Shown here piece after piece: positions 1 through 11,400 of a DNA stretch of 64,000 bases. Made by a program: the position numbers and the translations under genes. This DNA is from Dendrocalamus latiflorus. Its lineage: Eukaryota; Streptophyta; Magnoliopsida; Poales; Poaceae. The first letter of the stretch is position 1, and each line of letters begins with the position of its first letter. The notes under the pieces are model-generated. The model was given only the letters and a program-made list of their open reading frames with translations, was not told the DNA's origin and did not search any database. The stretch spans positions 14,459,740 to 14,523,739 of the forward strand of contig CM029640.1 of assembly GCA_017311315.1 (NCBI GenBank). Direction: 5' to 3'.

Positions 1-42
1 ATCAAATCCTTCTGCGAGAGGCATGGTAAACTTGAAGGCTAA
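1..42 (+). CDS. 3' end of a nicotianamine-aminotransferase-like gene (partial, cut by window edge)
   Basis: The first 13 codons plus TAA (40-42) read IKSFCERHGKLEG. This matches the last residues of the complete aminotransferase gene ending at 31473 (IKSFCERHGKLKG). The nucleotide match continues about 88 bp past the stop, to position 130 (copy at 31432-31556), with a few substitutions and one 5-bp indel. It is therefore the terminal exon of a second, closely related tandem paralogue whose body lies left of the window. Function is inferred from the copy: a PLP-dependent aminotransferase of the NAAT/TAT family. Whether the rest of this copy is intact cannot be seen. Confidence 0.85.
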   Translation: MKSFCERHGKLEG

Positions 43-132
43 GCTAAAAGATGGCTGAGCTATTACACTGTTGGGGTGGGGTGAATCGGCAACTACGTGT
101 TGGGTCGCCCAATTGTTGTTGGCAATAATAAG

Positions 133-297
133 TATCACAGATGGTTTTGGAGTCAAAACCGTTTGTGATTATCAGCTATCACAGACGGATTTTACTAAAA
201 AACCATCTGTGATAGCTGATAATCACAGACGGTCCGAAAATCGTCTGTGATTATCAGCTATCACAGACGGGTTTTACTCAAAAACCGTCTGTGATAT
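133..297. repeat. CACTA subterminal hairpin repeats, left array of element A
   Basis: Repeated TATCACAGACGGTTTT motifs are each followed a few bases later by their reverse complement, so the stretch is a run of about 38-bp near-perfect hairpins. In CACTA elements such subterminal repeats are the binding sites of TnpA. The same motif occurs at 2159-2289, 3254-3512, 55640-55930 and 60395-60520. Confidence 0.85.
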
Positions 298-704
298 TTC
301 CTTTAACCCCTAAATATATTTCTGTTTATTAGCTAGCCTCAGGAAATGTTAGCCATGCCCTCTGAAATAAGTAGATAATCACAGACATAAAACATATACA
401 ATTCACACATCTCATTTCATTTCAGATACATTTCACATCTCAATTCATTTCACAGACATAAAGCATCCAATTGACAAGACACTTCATTTCACAAACATAA
501 AGCATCTATTTCGCAAATTAATTCATTGAATCGAAATAAAATATCCATTAACAAATACACAATTGTAAAATATCTACACTGCATTTGCACTTAGAATTAC
601 AATAAAAAATCTTCTGGGCAGTGGAACTCTCCATCTGATCTTACGACTTTACTCCACAAAAATCAAATGAACTCTCCTCGAATTTTTTGCAAAATTCGGC
701 TGTT

Positions 705-1737
705 TCAATGCAGATGTAGAGATGGGCGCAGCCTGTCGATAGGAATATCAACGCGCGCACATATAAAACTTGACATGTATGAAATAAATGTGGAAAGATT
801 GACAAACCTTAGGAGTGGAGATCTTGCTGGAATCGAGAAGTAGTCTCATATGGTGGCACACGTAGTATCCACACGTGTTGCCCGGCTGCTGCTGGTGGCA
901 CTGCAAAAAATAGAATGTGTTAAATCAAGTGGCATTACTACTAAGTGTTGTATATGATTAATTAATGTGTAGCTAGGCAATACCCGAAAATTGCGATCAT
1001 GTTTTAAGGGCTTGGCAGCTGTCGTCGAGCCACTTGTTTGTTGAACGTATGTGACGAACGACCTTCGTTATTCGAAAAAGTTAGATTAGTCATTCGGAAG
1101 GAAAGAAAGAGTACAATGTACAATGTACTTACCTATCGAGTATTTCGGCGATAGCTGTGTACTTGGATTTGTTCTTACTTAGAGAATTAAGGTATATAGG
1201 CTTGTTCCATTTTAGTATAATTACAATTAAAATCCAATGGAAGTTCTCATTGTATGGCATAAGAACAAATTCCTTATCTTTGTGAGCCATCAGTGCTTTT
1301 GTAATATAGTCCTCGACGAAGGATGAATTCTCGTTGATGGTATCAATGGCGACCAAGCGTGGGTCCAGGAAACCAATTGGTGATTTCGATGATCTAGCTT
1401 CGATCAGCATGAATCTATATATATACACAGAAAAGCAACAAATTGTGACATATATCGGTATTACGTGAACAGAGACTGTGATTGTACAGACTTACAGCGT
1501 CCAGCATCGAACGAGTGAGGCGTCGAGAGCGTTGAGCGTGAAAACAGCAAATATATCGTCAAAGGTAACTGGGAAGACACATTCCTGAGCTTCGTGCAAG
1601 AAATGTTCCGGCTTGAATTTGACCATGATACCTGAGCGCCGTTCTGCCTCTGGTCTATTGGACTGTTCCATATACCAAATGTGGAATCTTTGGCAACCAA
1701 GTCCTAGCATTGCGAGGTGCTCTTTCGGGAATATCAT
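705..1737 (-). pseudogene. ULP1-type cysteine protease remnant in CACTA element A
   Basis: Minus-strand exon-like pieces match the ULP1 gene of element B one for one: 1737-1494 (ends LNALDASLVRCWTL), 1428-1132 (contains FHWILIVI), about 1080-985, about 905-838 (QPGNTCGYYVCHHM) and a short last piece ending with a stop at 705-707. ULP1 proteases (family C48) remove SUMO-like modifiers through a His-Asp-Cys triad. The His (codon 1237-1239) and Cys (871-873) are present. The Asp position reads Asn (YLNSLSK, codon 1186-1188), where element B has YLDSLSK. Upstream exons are missing, so this is a truncated, probably inactive copy. Confidence 0.75.
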
Positions 1738-2158
1738 CGGCTCGGGAATACCAAGTCCCAGCTTCGGTCTTACGTTACGTACATATATAACAACTTAGTA
1801 TTAAAATCTAGATTAACTAATTATAACTACATATATACCGGCCACATTTATTATATTGAGACTTAATTTGCTAGCTCAATTCATATTGCAAACACAACAG
1901 CTATTATATAACCAACAATTTTGCAAATTAACCATCTTCAATAACCACTCATGGAATACTTAGACCTAAATTGTAATGCAATTAAAGAAAAAATAAATTT
2001 CATTACTAACCATATCTACAGCAACCAGGAAAGTCTGAATCTTAATTCAAAGCTCAATCTCTGCATCTTCTCACCAAATTAACTGGCCTGAAATCGCCTA
2101 GCTTCCTCCTGAAATGAAGACAGATGCGGTCTAAGCAGCGCAATAAATGCCTTAGTCA

Positions 2159-2289
2159 TTATCACAGACGGTTTTTAACTAAAAACCGTCTGTGATAATC
2201 AGCTTATTACAGACGGTTTTTTATTAAAATCGTCTGTGATAAATATATTATCACAGACGGTTTTTTATAAAAAAAACCGTCTGTGATAA
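2159..2289. repeat. Internal CACTA hairpin array in element A
   Basis: Three hairpins of the ATCACAGACGGTTTTT type lie about 1.2 kb inside the element, away from both termini. Element B has an equivalent internal array at 60395-60520. An internal set of TnpA-type sites may mark a promoter or an older element end. Confidence 0.8.
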
Positions 2290-2304
2290 GCTTCATGCCA
2301 GAAC

Positions 2305-2515
2305 GCTTGGCGCGTGTTTCCATTGCCAGAACGCTTCGTGTTTCGATTGTCTAATTAACGTCTCTCGATCGTTATACGAAGCGTCTATATCATTAATGCT
2401 TCGCGCGTGTTTCCATTGCCAGAACGCTTCGTGTTTCGATTGCCAGAACGCTTCGTGTTTCGATCGTCTAATTAACGTCTCTCGATCGTTATACGAAGCT
2501 TCTATATTATTAATG
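2305..2515. repeat. Tandem duplication next to the internal hairpin array
   Basis: The block running from CGCGTGTTTCCATTGCCAGA through CTCGATCGTTATACGAAGC occurs twice in a row. The second copy carries an extra internal repeat of the GCCAGAACGCTTCGTGTTTC segment. It looks non-coding. Confidence 0.7.
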
Positions 2516-2729
2516 TTTGGGTATACGATGCTAAAGGTTAAATATGCGCGCCTAATCCAGGTCTCTTCTACGTACGTACAATATGGATTCTACTATTCTT
2601 GTGATCATCTCCTTCCTCTCGTCTGTTCATCACGAATTGTTCGGCCGGAACCTTACACAGGCGGCCAGCAATTTGCATCTGGAGCAGCTTCTCCGCACAC
2701 GCCCTGCTCTCCTTCCCCGACTTTCTTAA

Positions 2730-3134
2730 ATCCGTCAGCTCAACCTCATCATCCGCCGTCGACGGAGGCGTCTCGCTGCCGCTCAAGAAAGGGAAACATC
2801 CCTCACCCTGGTTCTTCTCCACAATGTGTGCAAAGCGGAAGAAGCTCTACACACATTGCAGAGACTGATGGATAGCCTTGCCGATCAAGCAAATACGGCA
2901 GATTCTGAGGAATCTTTTCATGCTATCCTCTACGACATTATGGATGCTGCTGATCATTTGCCCAGGCTGGAGGAGGAAGTGCTGAGGACAAGGGAAATCT
3001 TAACGGCGTTCGAGAATTTAGCGGTTGATCCTCCAAGTCCCCAAGTCGAAGAAGAAGCGTACGAAGCCCAAAAGATTATAATCTGGGAAACTCTTTACCT
3101 GTGCGACTTTTGTAATAAATTTGCCTCTAATTGA
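2730..3134 (+). CDS. Unrecognised open frame inside CACTA element A (possible captured fragment)
   Basis: The frame stays open for about 135 codons to a TGA at 3132-3134. It has no ATG near its start, so it looks like an exon body rather than a whole gene. The middle reads as an acidic, leucine-rich helical segment (for example LPRLEEEVLRTREILTAFE), plausible as a coiled coil. It sits between the internal and right hairpin arrays and has no counterpart in the visible part of element B. It could be a captured host exon or a degenerate element gene. No family was recognised. Confidence 0.25.
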   Translation: MRQLNLIIRRRRRRLAAAQERETSLTLVLLHNVCKAEEALHTLQRLMDSLADQANTADSEESFHAILYDIMDAADHLPRLEEEVLRTREILTAFENLAVDPPSPQVEEEAYEAQKIIIWETLYLCDFCNKFASN

Positions 3135-3253
3135 AATTAATAAATTTACCTTTAATTTGTGATCTCTTGTCTCAGTAGTTCTGTAGTTAAGTTATTAGAA
3201 GCAATGTGTACTTATATATTAACCTCTGATCTAGAATATGACAGACAAAGGGA

Positions 3254-3512
3254 CATCACAGACGGTTCTTGTTAAAAACCGTCTGTGAACATTCACAGAC
3301 GGTTCTTAACAACATCCGTCTGTGATAGTCGACACAACACAGACGGTTTTTAATAAAAACCGTCTGTGATATTCCAGTATCACAGACGGTTCAGAGGTAA
3401 GAACCGTCTGTGATACTCTTTTTTCCCGCCACAAATACCACAGACGGCCTTCAAATTAAAACCGTCTGTAATAGTGTGCATTACAGACGGTTTCACAAAA
3501 CCGTCTGTGATT
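3254..3512. repeat. CACTA subterminal hairpin repeats, right array of element A
   Basis: At least five hairpins built on CACAGACGGTT and AACCGTCTGTG lie within 300 bp of the right terminus (3544). One has TTACAGACGG and GTCTGTAATA variants. Expected TnpA-type binding region. Confidence 0.85.
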
Positions 3513-3544
3513 TGGCGTCTACTATTAGCCTTTCTGTAGTAGTG

Positions 3545-4240
3545 TCAACTCCAACAACGGGAGGCTATCTCACGTTCGCTCTTACCCGAGGTGACATCGT
3601 CTTTGTCTCCATGGTGCGCACCCACCGGAGAGAAGTCTCCGCGCAGGTGCATGTCCTGCAACCCTTCGGCGGCTGGGGCGCCCTGACGATCACAACGGCT
3701 ACAGAGCTCCAGGAGGCTGGAACCGTGGTTCTCGACATGCTGTCGCCCGTCCACGGCAAGGTCTACACGGTGATTGCCTCGCAGAGGCACACGCTGGTGC
3801 TGGACTTGGCCACCGTGTGCTTCTCCATCCTCGAGCTCCCGCGCGGAGTGGACAGCCGCAGCTTCAAGCTCTCACACGCGGAGGAGCGCTCCGGCGGGCT
3901 CCTCTACCTCGTCCACGCAGACAGGTTCTAGGTCCAAGTCTGGCTACTCCTCTACACGGTAAACCGCGGCACAGGCTGCTGGGTGCGTGTGCGCTCCTTG
4001 TACTAGCGCGAGGTATGGAAATTCCTTGCGGACCAGGGCGGGCTGCCTGCTAATGCCGCGTCTAGTTACTGGTCCTTGGATGTTGTTTCGGTGGGCGGGG
4101 TCGGTGACAACGCCAAGTTTGTGTTGCTAGATGTGGCATCGGGGTCAATTGGTTTCATCATTTGTGTGCATCTGGCGAGCAAGGTGGTGAGGATGGTCCA
4201 TGAGAGAATACTAGACCGGGCAGCCGCTGACTGCCGGTAA
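3545..4240 (+). pseudogene. Broken gene fragment resembling grass F-box-associated proteins
   Basis: One frame reads through about 230 codons of GC-rich, protein-like sequence. It includes RGDIVFVSMVRTHRR and, near the end, VGDNAKFVLLDVASG, interrupted by TAG at 3929-3931 and TAG at 4004-4006, and closing at TAA 4238-4240. The C-terminal wording recalls the repeat-rich domain that follows the F-box in large rice F-box families. No F-box is present, because the sequence begins directly at the edge of CACTA element A. The identification is by resemblance only; pseudogene status is direct from the two in-frame stops. Confidence 0.5.
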
Positions 4241-4329
4241 GAGCCTTTCCCCCTGTGGCCTCCCATTTTCCCACCACTGGATGAGACTGTTGGAAATACT
4301 GCCACACATCAGCACATGCAAATTAAATG

Positions 4330-6013
4330 GGAGTTCTATGTTGTGTAACATGTTGCACTCTTACGCCTACACCTTGGAGCCATACGACAATTCTGTTATC
4401 ACTACGACCACTCCCTAGAGCCGCACGACCACGTTGCAGTCGCTACGACCACTTTCTAAGTCGTTATGACCATTCCGTTGGTTCTCCGATAACCCTAATA
4501 GTTGTTACGATCACGTTGTGACCTCTCCGATCATGTCTCGCTGCTCTGATTACGTAGTCGTAACTTCGGCAGAAATTACGACCACGTTCACCGCCTCTGC
4601 GCTGCACTTCCTTCGACCAAGTGGTAGGCTCGATCACAATAGTCGCAACTCGATTACAACCACGCAGTGATCAAATGTCACAACTTGCCTTGATTTTGCA
4701 CAGTTACCACAACTTGATATTCAAATCCTACTACTACTCCTTCGAAGTCATTATCTAAACAACGGAGAAAGCGAAGGAAACACAAATAAACATAAATAAA
4801 TTATAAAATTGAAAAAACAAGAACTTAAATATATATCTTAATTTTAGATTAATTTAGGAAGAAGAATCGGGTCAATTGGAGTTTGTATGATGGAGAACGG
4901 ACTCTCATAAGTTGAATTGGCTAGGAAACTCTAGAAGGCTAGGAAATTCTAGAAAAAGGGAAAAGAAAATATTGTGCTGGATTTTGGTTACTATTTTATG
5001 GATCGAGCTCATGGACTAGGCTTGGTTTATGGTGGACTTGGTCTACAAAACTATGTCCTCACGTGGCCACTAACTGGATGACATGTGTGCAATAGGAGGT
5101 GACATGGCACTGACATGGTGACATGTGGGAGGTGACATGTGTGAGACCATGTGGAGGTCACCCCATGGTTGTGATGAGTAATTGACTCTTGATCTAGAAA
5201 GATTGAGTTTGGTTTTTAAGGTTTGAGCTAACTCTACAAAGTCGTAAGCCTTGAGATAGGTTGGCAGACCATTTACGACCACGTTGTCCTTGGTCATCTC
5301 CTTAAGTTTCTAGCTTGGAGTGGTCGCATAAGGCTTGAGATCTAGCACATGACTAAAATTTTGGTTGGAAACGACCATGAATTTCAAAAGAAAAACATGT
5401 CAATTGTACTAAGTTTGCTTAACTACAAAAAGAACCAAGTACTGGAACAAATGATTCATTCTTGAACTTATAGTACTCTAAATTGACTCAATTCTAGCTT
5501 CTTGGTTCCACTTAGATTATTGACATGGCCTGCATCATCTTTAGATACTTTTAGCTAGACTATACTCTTGGATGGCTTGATATGCTAAGAAATTCATCTA
5601 ATATTCAGATTGTTACTTATGTGGCTTGGCTTTATTATGCATATCTTGTCATGATCTTGATAGCGCTCATATGCATTATGGCTTGGTGTAATACTCAAAA
5701 GGACATTTTGGATAATCTTCATGGCTCTAATTGCTTAGAATGAATAATATTCACTCATTTCACTCTCACACCATGCCTTATTCTCTCTTTTGCATCTTGA
5801 TGATTTTATTGCCAAAAGGGGGAGAATATTGGAGAAAAAGCCATTTCAAAGGAAAACCAGGGAGCTTTTGAGGAAAACTTGCTCTTTCTTTTGCTCCTTC
5901 TGTTAACATGGTCTTGCATCTTTTTGCTTCTCTTTTAGACCATGTATGACTTTCAAACAAACTCAACTTTGCGCTTTTTCTGTGTTTGTCAATATACTCA
6001 TCAAGGGGGACAT
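4330..6013 (+). other. Degenerate repeat region, possibly internal/3' part of a copia-type retrotransposon
   Basis: No reading frame of note. 4380-4700 is rich in degenerate ACGACCACG motifs. 5810-5830 and 6001-6010 contain AAAGGGGGAGAA-like and AAGGGGGAC purine tracts of the kind found just before the 3' LTR of large Ty1-copia elements. A stretch of about 50 bp beginning GAGACCATGTGGAGGT occurs at about 5151-5200 and again at about 6018-6066. Read as eroded internal retrotransposon sequence. Confidence 0.35.
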
Positions 6014-8337
6014 TGAGAGACCATGTGGAGGTATCCCCATGTTTGTGATGAGTAATTGACGGTTGTGTTAGAGAGTTTGAGATTATTTTGGGTATTCCAG
6101 GGTTGTGTACCTTTCGTTAATGCTATTGTTGATTATGCTGTTTCGTGAGGTGCTATGTGACGGTTTGCTTGTCTGTGTGACTGTTGGACTTTGGAACTAG
6201 GTCATGGTGAGGCGTGGGAATACCGGGACTAGGCATAGGAGTTGGAGGTCCAGACGGTTGGATGTCGGTTGCGGTCGTGTGTGACGGAACAGACCAGGAC
6301 TAGACTCAGGTGGAGTCGGAGGTCCAGTCGGTCGAAGTCGGGTGGACACGACGGGCAGCGGCGAGGCGGACCGGGACTAGACTCAAGTGGAGTCGGAGGT
6401 CCAGATGGTCAGGATGCCGGGATGCGGTCGTGTGCAGCGAAGCGGACCTAGACTAGACTCAGGGAGGAGTCGAGGTCCAGACGGACAGGGAGCCGGTTGC
6501 GGGAAGCTTCCAGGAAAGTGCTTGAGGGGCAATTTGGAGAATTGACTCAAGCAATGAGTGGAGGGGCTGATTTTCCCTCCATTTCCTGAGCTTTGACTCT
6601 TGCCTCTTATGGTTGTGAGGTCTTGGAGTGGGCATTGGCTGCCACTTCTTGAATTCCCTTTTAAGTGTGAGTGTTGGTTGTTAAAAGGGGATGGCTGGTC
6701 AAAGCAAAGTGTGCAAGCAAGAAAGCAGTAGTGGGTTGTGTTCTCCTGCGTGAGCTTAGTGTGTGTTCTTCTTTGGAGAGAAGCATGTAGTGAGTGGTAG
6801 ACACCTCTTATTATCCCAACTGCGTATGGGGCCGTAATGAGAGATGGCATGAACTCATGTAATCATTCCTCTGTTTATGAAGCATTCATGGTTATGAATC
6901 AATTTGAGAAGGATTGAGTTTGAGCCATTCTCTTTTGTGCCTTTATGTGCTTTGCTTGTATTTCTGTTCTTATGTTTTAGAGATGAGTTCTTGATTGATT
7001 ATTTGCAAAATGAGTTGCTCTGTGATGGGAAATCCTCAAGACCATTTGGCCATTCAATTCCTAAGAGCAAAAGTTAGAATCAATGAATACCCTCTTTTCC
7101 AAGCTAAGCGATGCAATTTCCTCTGTTTTGCCAAACCTAGGGTTTGGAGGCAAGGGAAGCTTGGGCATCTTGATTCTTTTAGTAAAATTTGTGTTAGGCT
7201 TGTGTTTCTTATTTGTGAGATCATCTCCCTACTATTTTTCAAAGTCTCTTGTGCTAAGGAGTGGAGAATGGCAAGTAATTTGAAAATCACACTCTTTTTC
7301 GGTTCAGTTTCAGATTTCTGTCTAGACCTTGATTCATTGCCTCTTTAGTCTGAATTTTCTTGTTCTTAAGTGCCTACTGCTATTTAGTTCGAGTCTCTAT
7401 TGTCTTTGGCCGGGAAGAGCAGCACCAATCCAAGAATTTCCTTGTTTTCAGCTGGCTGTGTTGTTTTCACTGTTTGCTGATTTTTGGCAGCAAGTTAACT
7501 CTGCAGTGCAGTCAGTTTTCAGCAAGCAGTTTCGGTTTTCCTGCTCTATCTTCATCTCTGCCGAACTGCTCATTGTTGGTCTGCAGCAACTCAGTTTTCA
7601 GTCTAGCTTCACTGCAGTATCTGTTCTCTGTTTTCAACACAAAACCAGCAGAAAACTGCAGCGACAAGCTCTGAAAAAAGTCGGCAGTCTGCAGTACTTC
7701 AACTTCTCAATTTTCGGCAAAAATCTTGTATTCAGTTTATCAGTTTTTCTTAGCTTGCAGTGAGTATTTTCCAACCAGGCTGCTGTTCGGCTGTGAGTAA
7801 CCGTATTGATAAAACTACTCTGTCGTGAGCTGCAGCTCCTGCTTTGATTGATTTTCCTGTGTGTTGCATTCAGCCAAGTCAGGTTTTTGTGTGCAGCTTT
7901 CGAGTTCAGCATTTTAGCTCTCGATTTCAGTTTTTTGTTTTCCCTGCCGTGTCTGCTTTCCTTGGTCTGTTTTGTCCTCGGTCGGCTGTTTTTGTGCTCT
8001 CTCTGTTGCTGCTTTCTAGTCTGCCCTCTTGCTTTACTATTTCACTGTGTTTTCGTTTTTGTTCAGACTGAAATTCCTTCGGCAGTCCAAATGCTCACTT
8101 TCCTGTTTTCAATTTGTATTTTTGTGCTCTGTTTTCAGTTTGTAGCCTTTAGTCTTGGTTGGCCAGTTTAGTGCAGCTCAGTTTCTCTGTTTGGTTTTCG
8201 GTTCCTCAGTTTCTAGTGAGCATTGAACTTCTTGCTTCATAGCTTCTATAGCTATCGGAGAAGAAGTATGTGGATACGTCGGGGCGATTTTTGAAGGCAC
8301 CATTCACCCACCCTCTATTGCCATTTCCGATCCTACA
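6014..8337 (+). mobile_element. Candidate LTR of a copia-type retrotransposon
   Basis: The stretch begins with TG directly after a purine tract (6001-6010) and ends with CGATCCTACA at 8337. The end is preceded by CACCATTCACCCACCCTCTA, wording typical of the 3' end of large rice copia LTRs and similar, in mirror orientation, to the solo LTR at 9619. The body is T-rich with no credible gene. The two ends are not good inverted repeats of each other and no target duplication was found, so boundaries are tentative. Confidence 0.4.
6227..6530 (+). repeat. Tandem repeat, about 76 bp x 4
   Basis: GACTAGACTCAGG-type units followed by GGAGTCGGAGGTCCAGACGG recur with starts at 6227, 6298, 6375 and 6451 (spacings 71, 77 and 76). 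It lies inside the candidate LTR. Confidence 0.7.
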
Positions 8338-8339
8338 CT

Positions 8340-9618
8340 GTCGAGGGTGGAGAGCTCGATCTCGGGGGGGGGGACTTGGGGGTAGGCGACGGGGATGTCC
8401 AACTGGAGGAGGAACTCATAGCGATGGAGGTTGTGGATGAACCAGCAGGTGCCCTCTGGGTTGGCGCTACAACCATGTCCACGGGCGCTATGACTACGAC
8501 CTTGACCGCGACTTTGACCACTGCCCCTTCGACTTCGAGCACTGCCCCCTTCCACTTCGACCACTGCCCCCTTCAACCACTACCCCCTTCGACCACGGCC
8601 CTTCGACGTTGACCACTTCCCCCTTCGACCATGGCTTCGATGACGACCACAGATCTTCGACTTCGACCACTGCCCCCTCGACCACGACCCTTCGACGCTG
8701 ACCACTACCCTCTTCGACCACGTCCCCCTTCAACCACGGCTTCGGCTTCGACCAAGAATCATCAACTGTGACCACAAATCTTTGACTTTGACCACTACCC
8801 CCTGCAACTACTGTCTCCTTCAACCATGGCCCTCCGACATCAACCACTTCCCCCTTCGACCACGGCTTCAACTTTTACCACAGATCTTTGACTTCAACCA
8901 CGGATCTGCGACTTCGACCACTGTCCCAGTCGACCACTATCCCCTTCGACCATGGCCCTTCAATGACCATGGTCCTTCGACATCGACCACTTCCCCTTTG
9001 ACCACCACCCCTTCGACCACTACCCCCTTCAAGCATGACCATTCGACGTCGACCACTTCATCTTTCGACCACGGCCCCCTTCGACCACGGCTTCGACTTT
9101 GACCACGGATCTTCGACTTTGACCATGGATCTTCGACTTTGACCATAACCCCCTTCGACCACTGTCCCCTTCAACCATGGCCCTTCGACGACCACAACCC
9201 TTTGACATCAACCACTTCCTCTTTCAACCACCATCCCCTTCGACCACTGTCCCCTTCGACCATGTCCCTTCGACGCCGACCGCTGTCTCCTTCGACCACG
9301 ACCCTTTGACGTCGACCATGGCTTTGACTTCGACCAGTGTCCCCTTCGACGACCACCACCCTTCGACGTCGACCACTTTCCCCTTCGACCATTGTCCCCT
9401 TCGACCACAGCATCAACTTCGACCACAGATCTTCGACTTCGGGCACAGCCCCTCAACCATGGCCCCCTCGACCATGACCCCGACGTCCACCACGGTCCCC
9501 TTCGACCACTTCCCCGATGTCAACCATAGGCCTTCGACTTCGACCACTGCCCTCTTCGACCACTGTCCTCTTTGACCACAGTTTGGACTTTGACCACGAC
9601 CCTTCGACTTTGACCACG
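8340..9618 (+). repeat. TTCGACCAC minisatellite, first block
   Basis: A 1.28-kb low-complexity tract in which CTTCGACCAC and CTTTGACCAC variants recur every 10-20 bp with CCC or GGC fillers. Several frames are open on both strands only because the repeat lacks stops. The same array resumes at 11057 after an inserted solo LTR. Confidence 0.85.
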
Positions 9619-11056
9619 TGTAAGATCGAGGAGGCTTACTAGAGGGAGGGTGAATAGGCGGTCTAGAAATTCTCTTCAAGTTATTGATATTAACTCAAGA
9701 CCTTTTCTATTTGCCTAAACCAAGTATGCAATGCAGAAGCTCAAATCATTTTGGTTTAGCTAAAATAGCACCTAGAACAAATAAATTCGCCTAAGTGCAC
9801 TAACAATTCTAGTCTAGGTCAAGGTTTGCAATTCTAGGTTAACAAGCAATCAAATTAATTCTAAGTAAGTAAATTACTTGAAGGTAAATTGAGCACAAGA
9901 AAGCAAACCATAAATGACACGGTCTCTTTTTACCGTGGTGTTCGGACTTACCGGTCTCCCCTAGTCCACGTTGAGGTAAGCCCGAACTAATCGAGCCAGC
10001 TCCACGAATTAAGCCTTTCACCTCAATTCCACTAGTGGTAGCTCTTTCCCGCTCCGAGTATGTGAGCCCCAACCTTCACAACTTCGTTGGGTCTTCTGAT
10101 AATCTTTTTTTGAGAAGATCACCACGTACGACGCCTCCAACGCCGTCTAGGAGTCGGCAAACACTAAGAGTAACAAGTCAAGTCCCTCAATTGACTCTCA
10201 CCACGTGCAACGAATGCACAAGCTCACTTGGACACAAAGTCCACCTCTAGAGGCAACACATGCACACTAGATCCCTTCTCCTCTCTCACAAAGTGCAACA
10301 CATGCACTCTAGAGTGGAGAACCTCACACTAGCTCAAGAACATAGGAATGAGTGAAGCAAAAACATCTCCAACCAGCCTCAAGGGGGTATTTATACCTCA
10401 CACCAAAAAACTAGCTGTTGGAGCCAAATCCCTAAAAAATCAGGAAAATCGAAAGTACTACCGGCTAGAGGCCGGTACTTCCGCTCGCCTCGCCAACGGT
10501 CAGAAAAATAGCTGTTGCGCAAAAAAATCGGTCAGACCGCCCACACAAGACCAGTCAGACTGCTCCTTCGAAAATCAGCCAAGTCGCTCTCTGGAAAATA
10601 TGTTTCGCGTGAAGGAGTTCATTTTGGACTAATCGAGGAGTTCAATCTATATTTTGGATCTAAGGGATGCATTAGTATATTAGAGAATGATTTCGAATGC
10701 GTACCTCTTTGATTCCACCTTTCCATCCAAATGAGACTAAGCTATAATATACATGCACAAACATATTAGTCCCAAGAAGATTTATCATCATATATTAAGA
10801 TGTGAAAAATGCAACTAGATTATAAGAAAGCTATCAAATACATTTCTCAATGTTTTCACCTTCTCATTCAAATGAGACTAGGCATAAATATACTTAAACA
10901 ATCATATTAGTCTCTTATATGCATTTGTCATTCTTACCAAAACATTATAATGGTGTTTGTTAATATCACCAAAAACTCATTATGGTATTTGTCATTAACA
11001 TTATGATATTTGTCATTATCACCAAAACCAACTTAATTAGAGCTTGATCTTTCACC
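9619..11056 (-). mobile_element. Solo LTR of a copia-type retrotransposon
   Basis: The unit starts TGTAAGATC and ends GATCTTTCA, imperfect inverted LTR termini of the TG...CA type, 1438 bp. It is flanked by CCACG (9614-9618) and CCATG (11057-11061), a 5-bp target duplication with one mismatch. The minisatellite stops on one side and resumes on the other, as expected for an insertion. The minus-strand end contains a TTCACCCTCCCTCTAG-like stretch characteristic of large rice copia (SIRE/Maximus-like) LTR 3' ends. There is no internal coding region, hence a solo LTR left by recombination. Confidence 0.8.
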
Positions 11057-11400
11057 ATGGCCTGACTTGGACCACAGCCCTTCGACTTTAATCACGGACC
11101 AACTTCATCTATGGCCCTTCGACTTCGACCGTGGACCGACTTCGTCCATAGCCCTTCGACTTTGACCGCAGACCAACTTCGTCCACGGCCCTTCGACTTC
11201 GACCACTGCCCCCTTCAACCACTGTCCCCATCAACCACGGTTTGGACTTCGACCACGACCCTTCGACTTCGACCACGATTTCGACTTCAACCATGGCCTC
11301 CTTTAACCACGGCTTCAACTTCGACCATGACCCCTTGACTTCGGCCATGGCCCCTCGACCACGGTCCCATTTGACCATGGCACCAACTTCGACGACCAGT
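11057..11400 (+). repeat. TTCGACCAC minisatellite, second block
   Basis: Same motif family as 8340-9618 (CCCTTCGACTTCGACCAC and variants). It ends near 11400, where unique sequence resumes. Confidence 0.85.

Larger units (their letters stand above)
131..3544 (-). mobile_element. CACTA (En/Spm) element A, left terminus missing
   Basis: The right end is the reverse complement of CACTACTACAGAAAG, finishing at 3544. This is the same terminus as the left end of element B (55624). Arrays of subterminal hairpin repeats lie at 133-297 and 3254-3512, and 300-1740 is collinear with 55930-57760 of element B, including a broken ULP1 protease. No CACTA terminus exists on the left: the element starts abruptly at about 131, joined to the aminotransferase 3' flank. 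The terminal few bases, and perhaps more, were lost. At 3.4 kb it lacks a TnpD transposase and is non-autonomous. The strand given is that of its ULP1 remnant. Confidence 0.8.

Noticed and set aside
7329..8171. Hydrophobic Phe/Leu/Ser-rich frames of 75-144 codons
   Set aside because: T-rich retrotransposon-like DNA gives Phe/Leu/Ser by composition; no consistent frame or motif.
8304..9679. Several overlapping open frames of 60-130 codons on both strands (for example VVEG/SGRR-rich on the minus strand)
   Set aside because: They are by-products of the TTCGACCAC minisatellite, which lacks stop codons in many frames. No start context, domain or single preferred frame.
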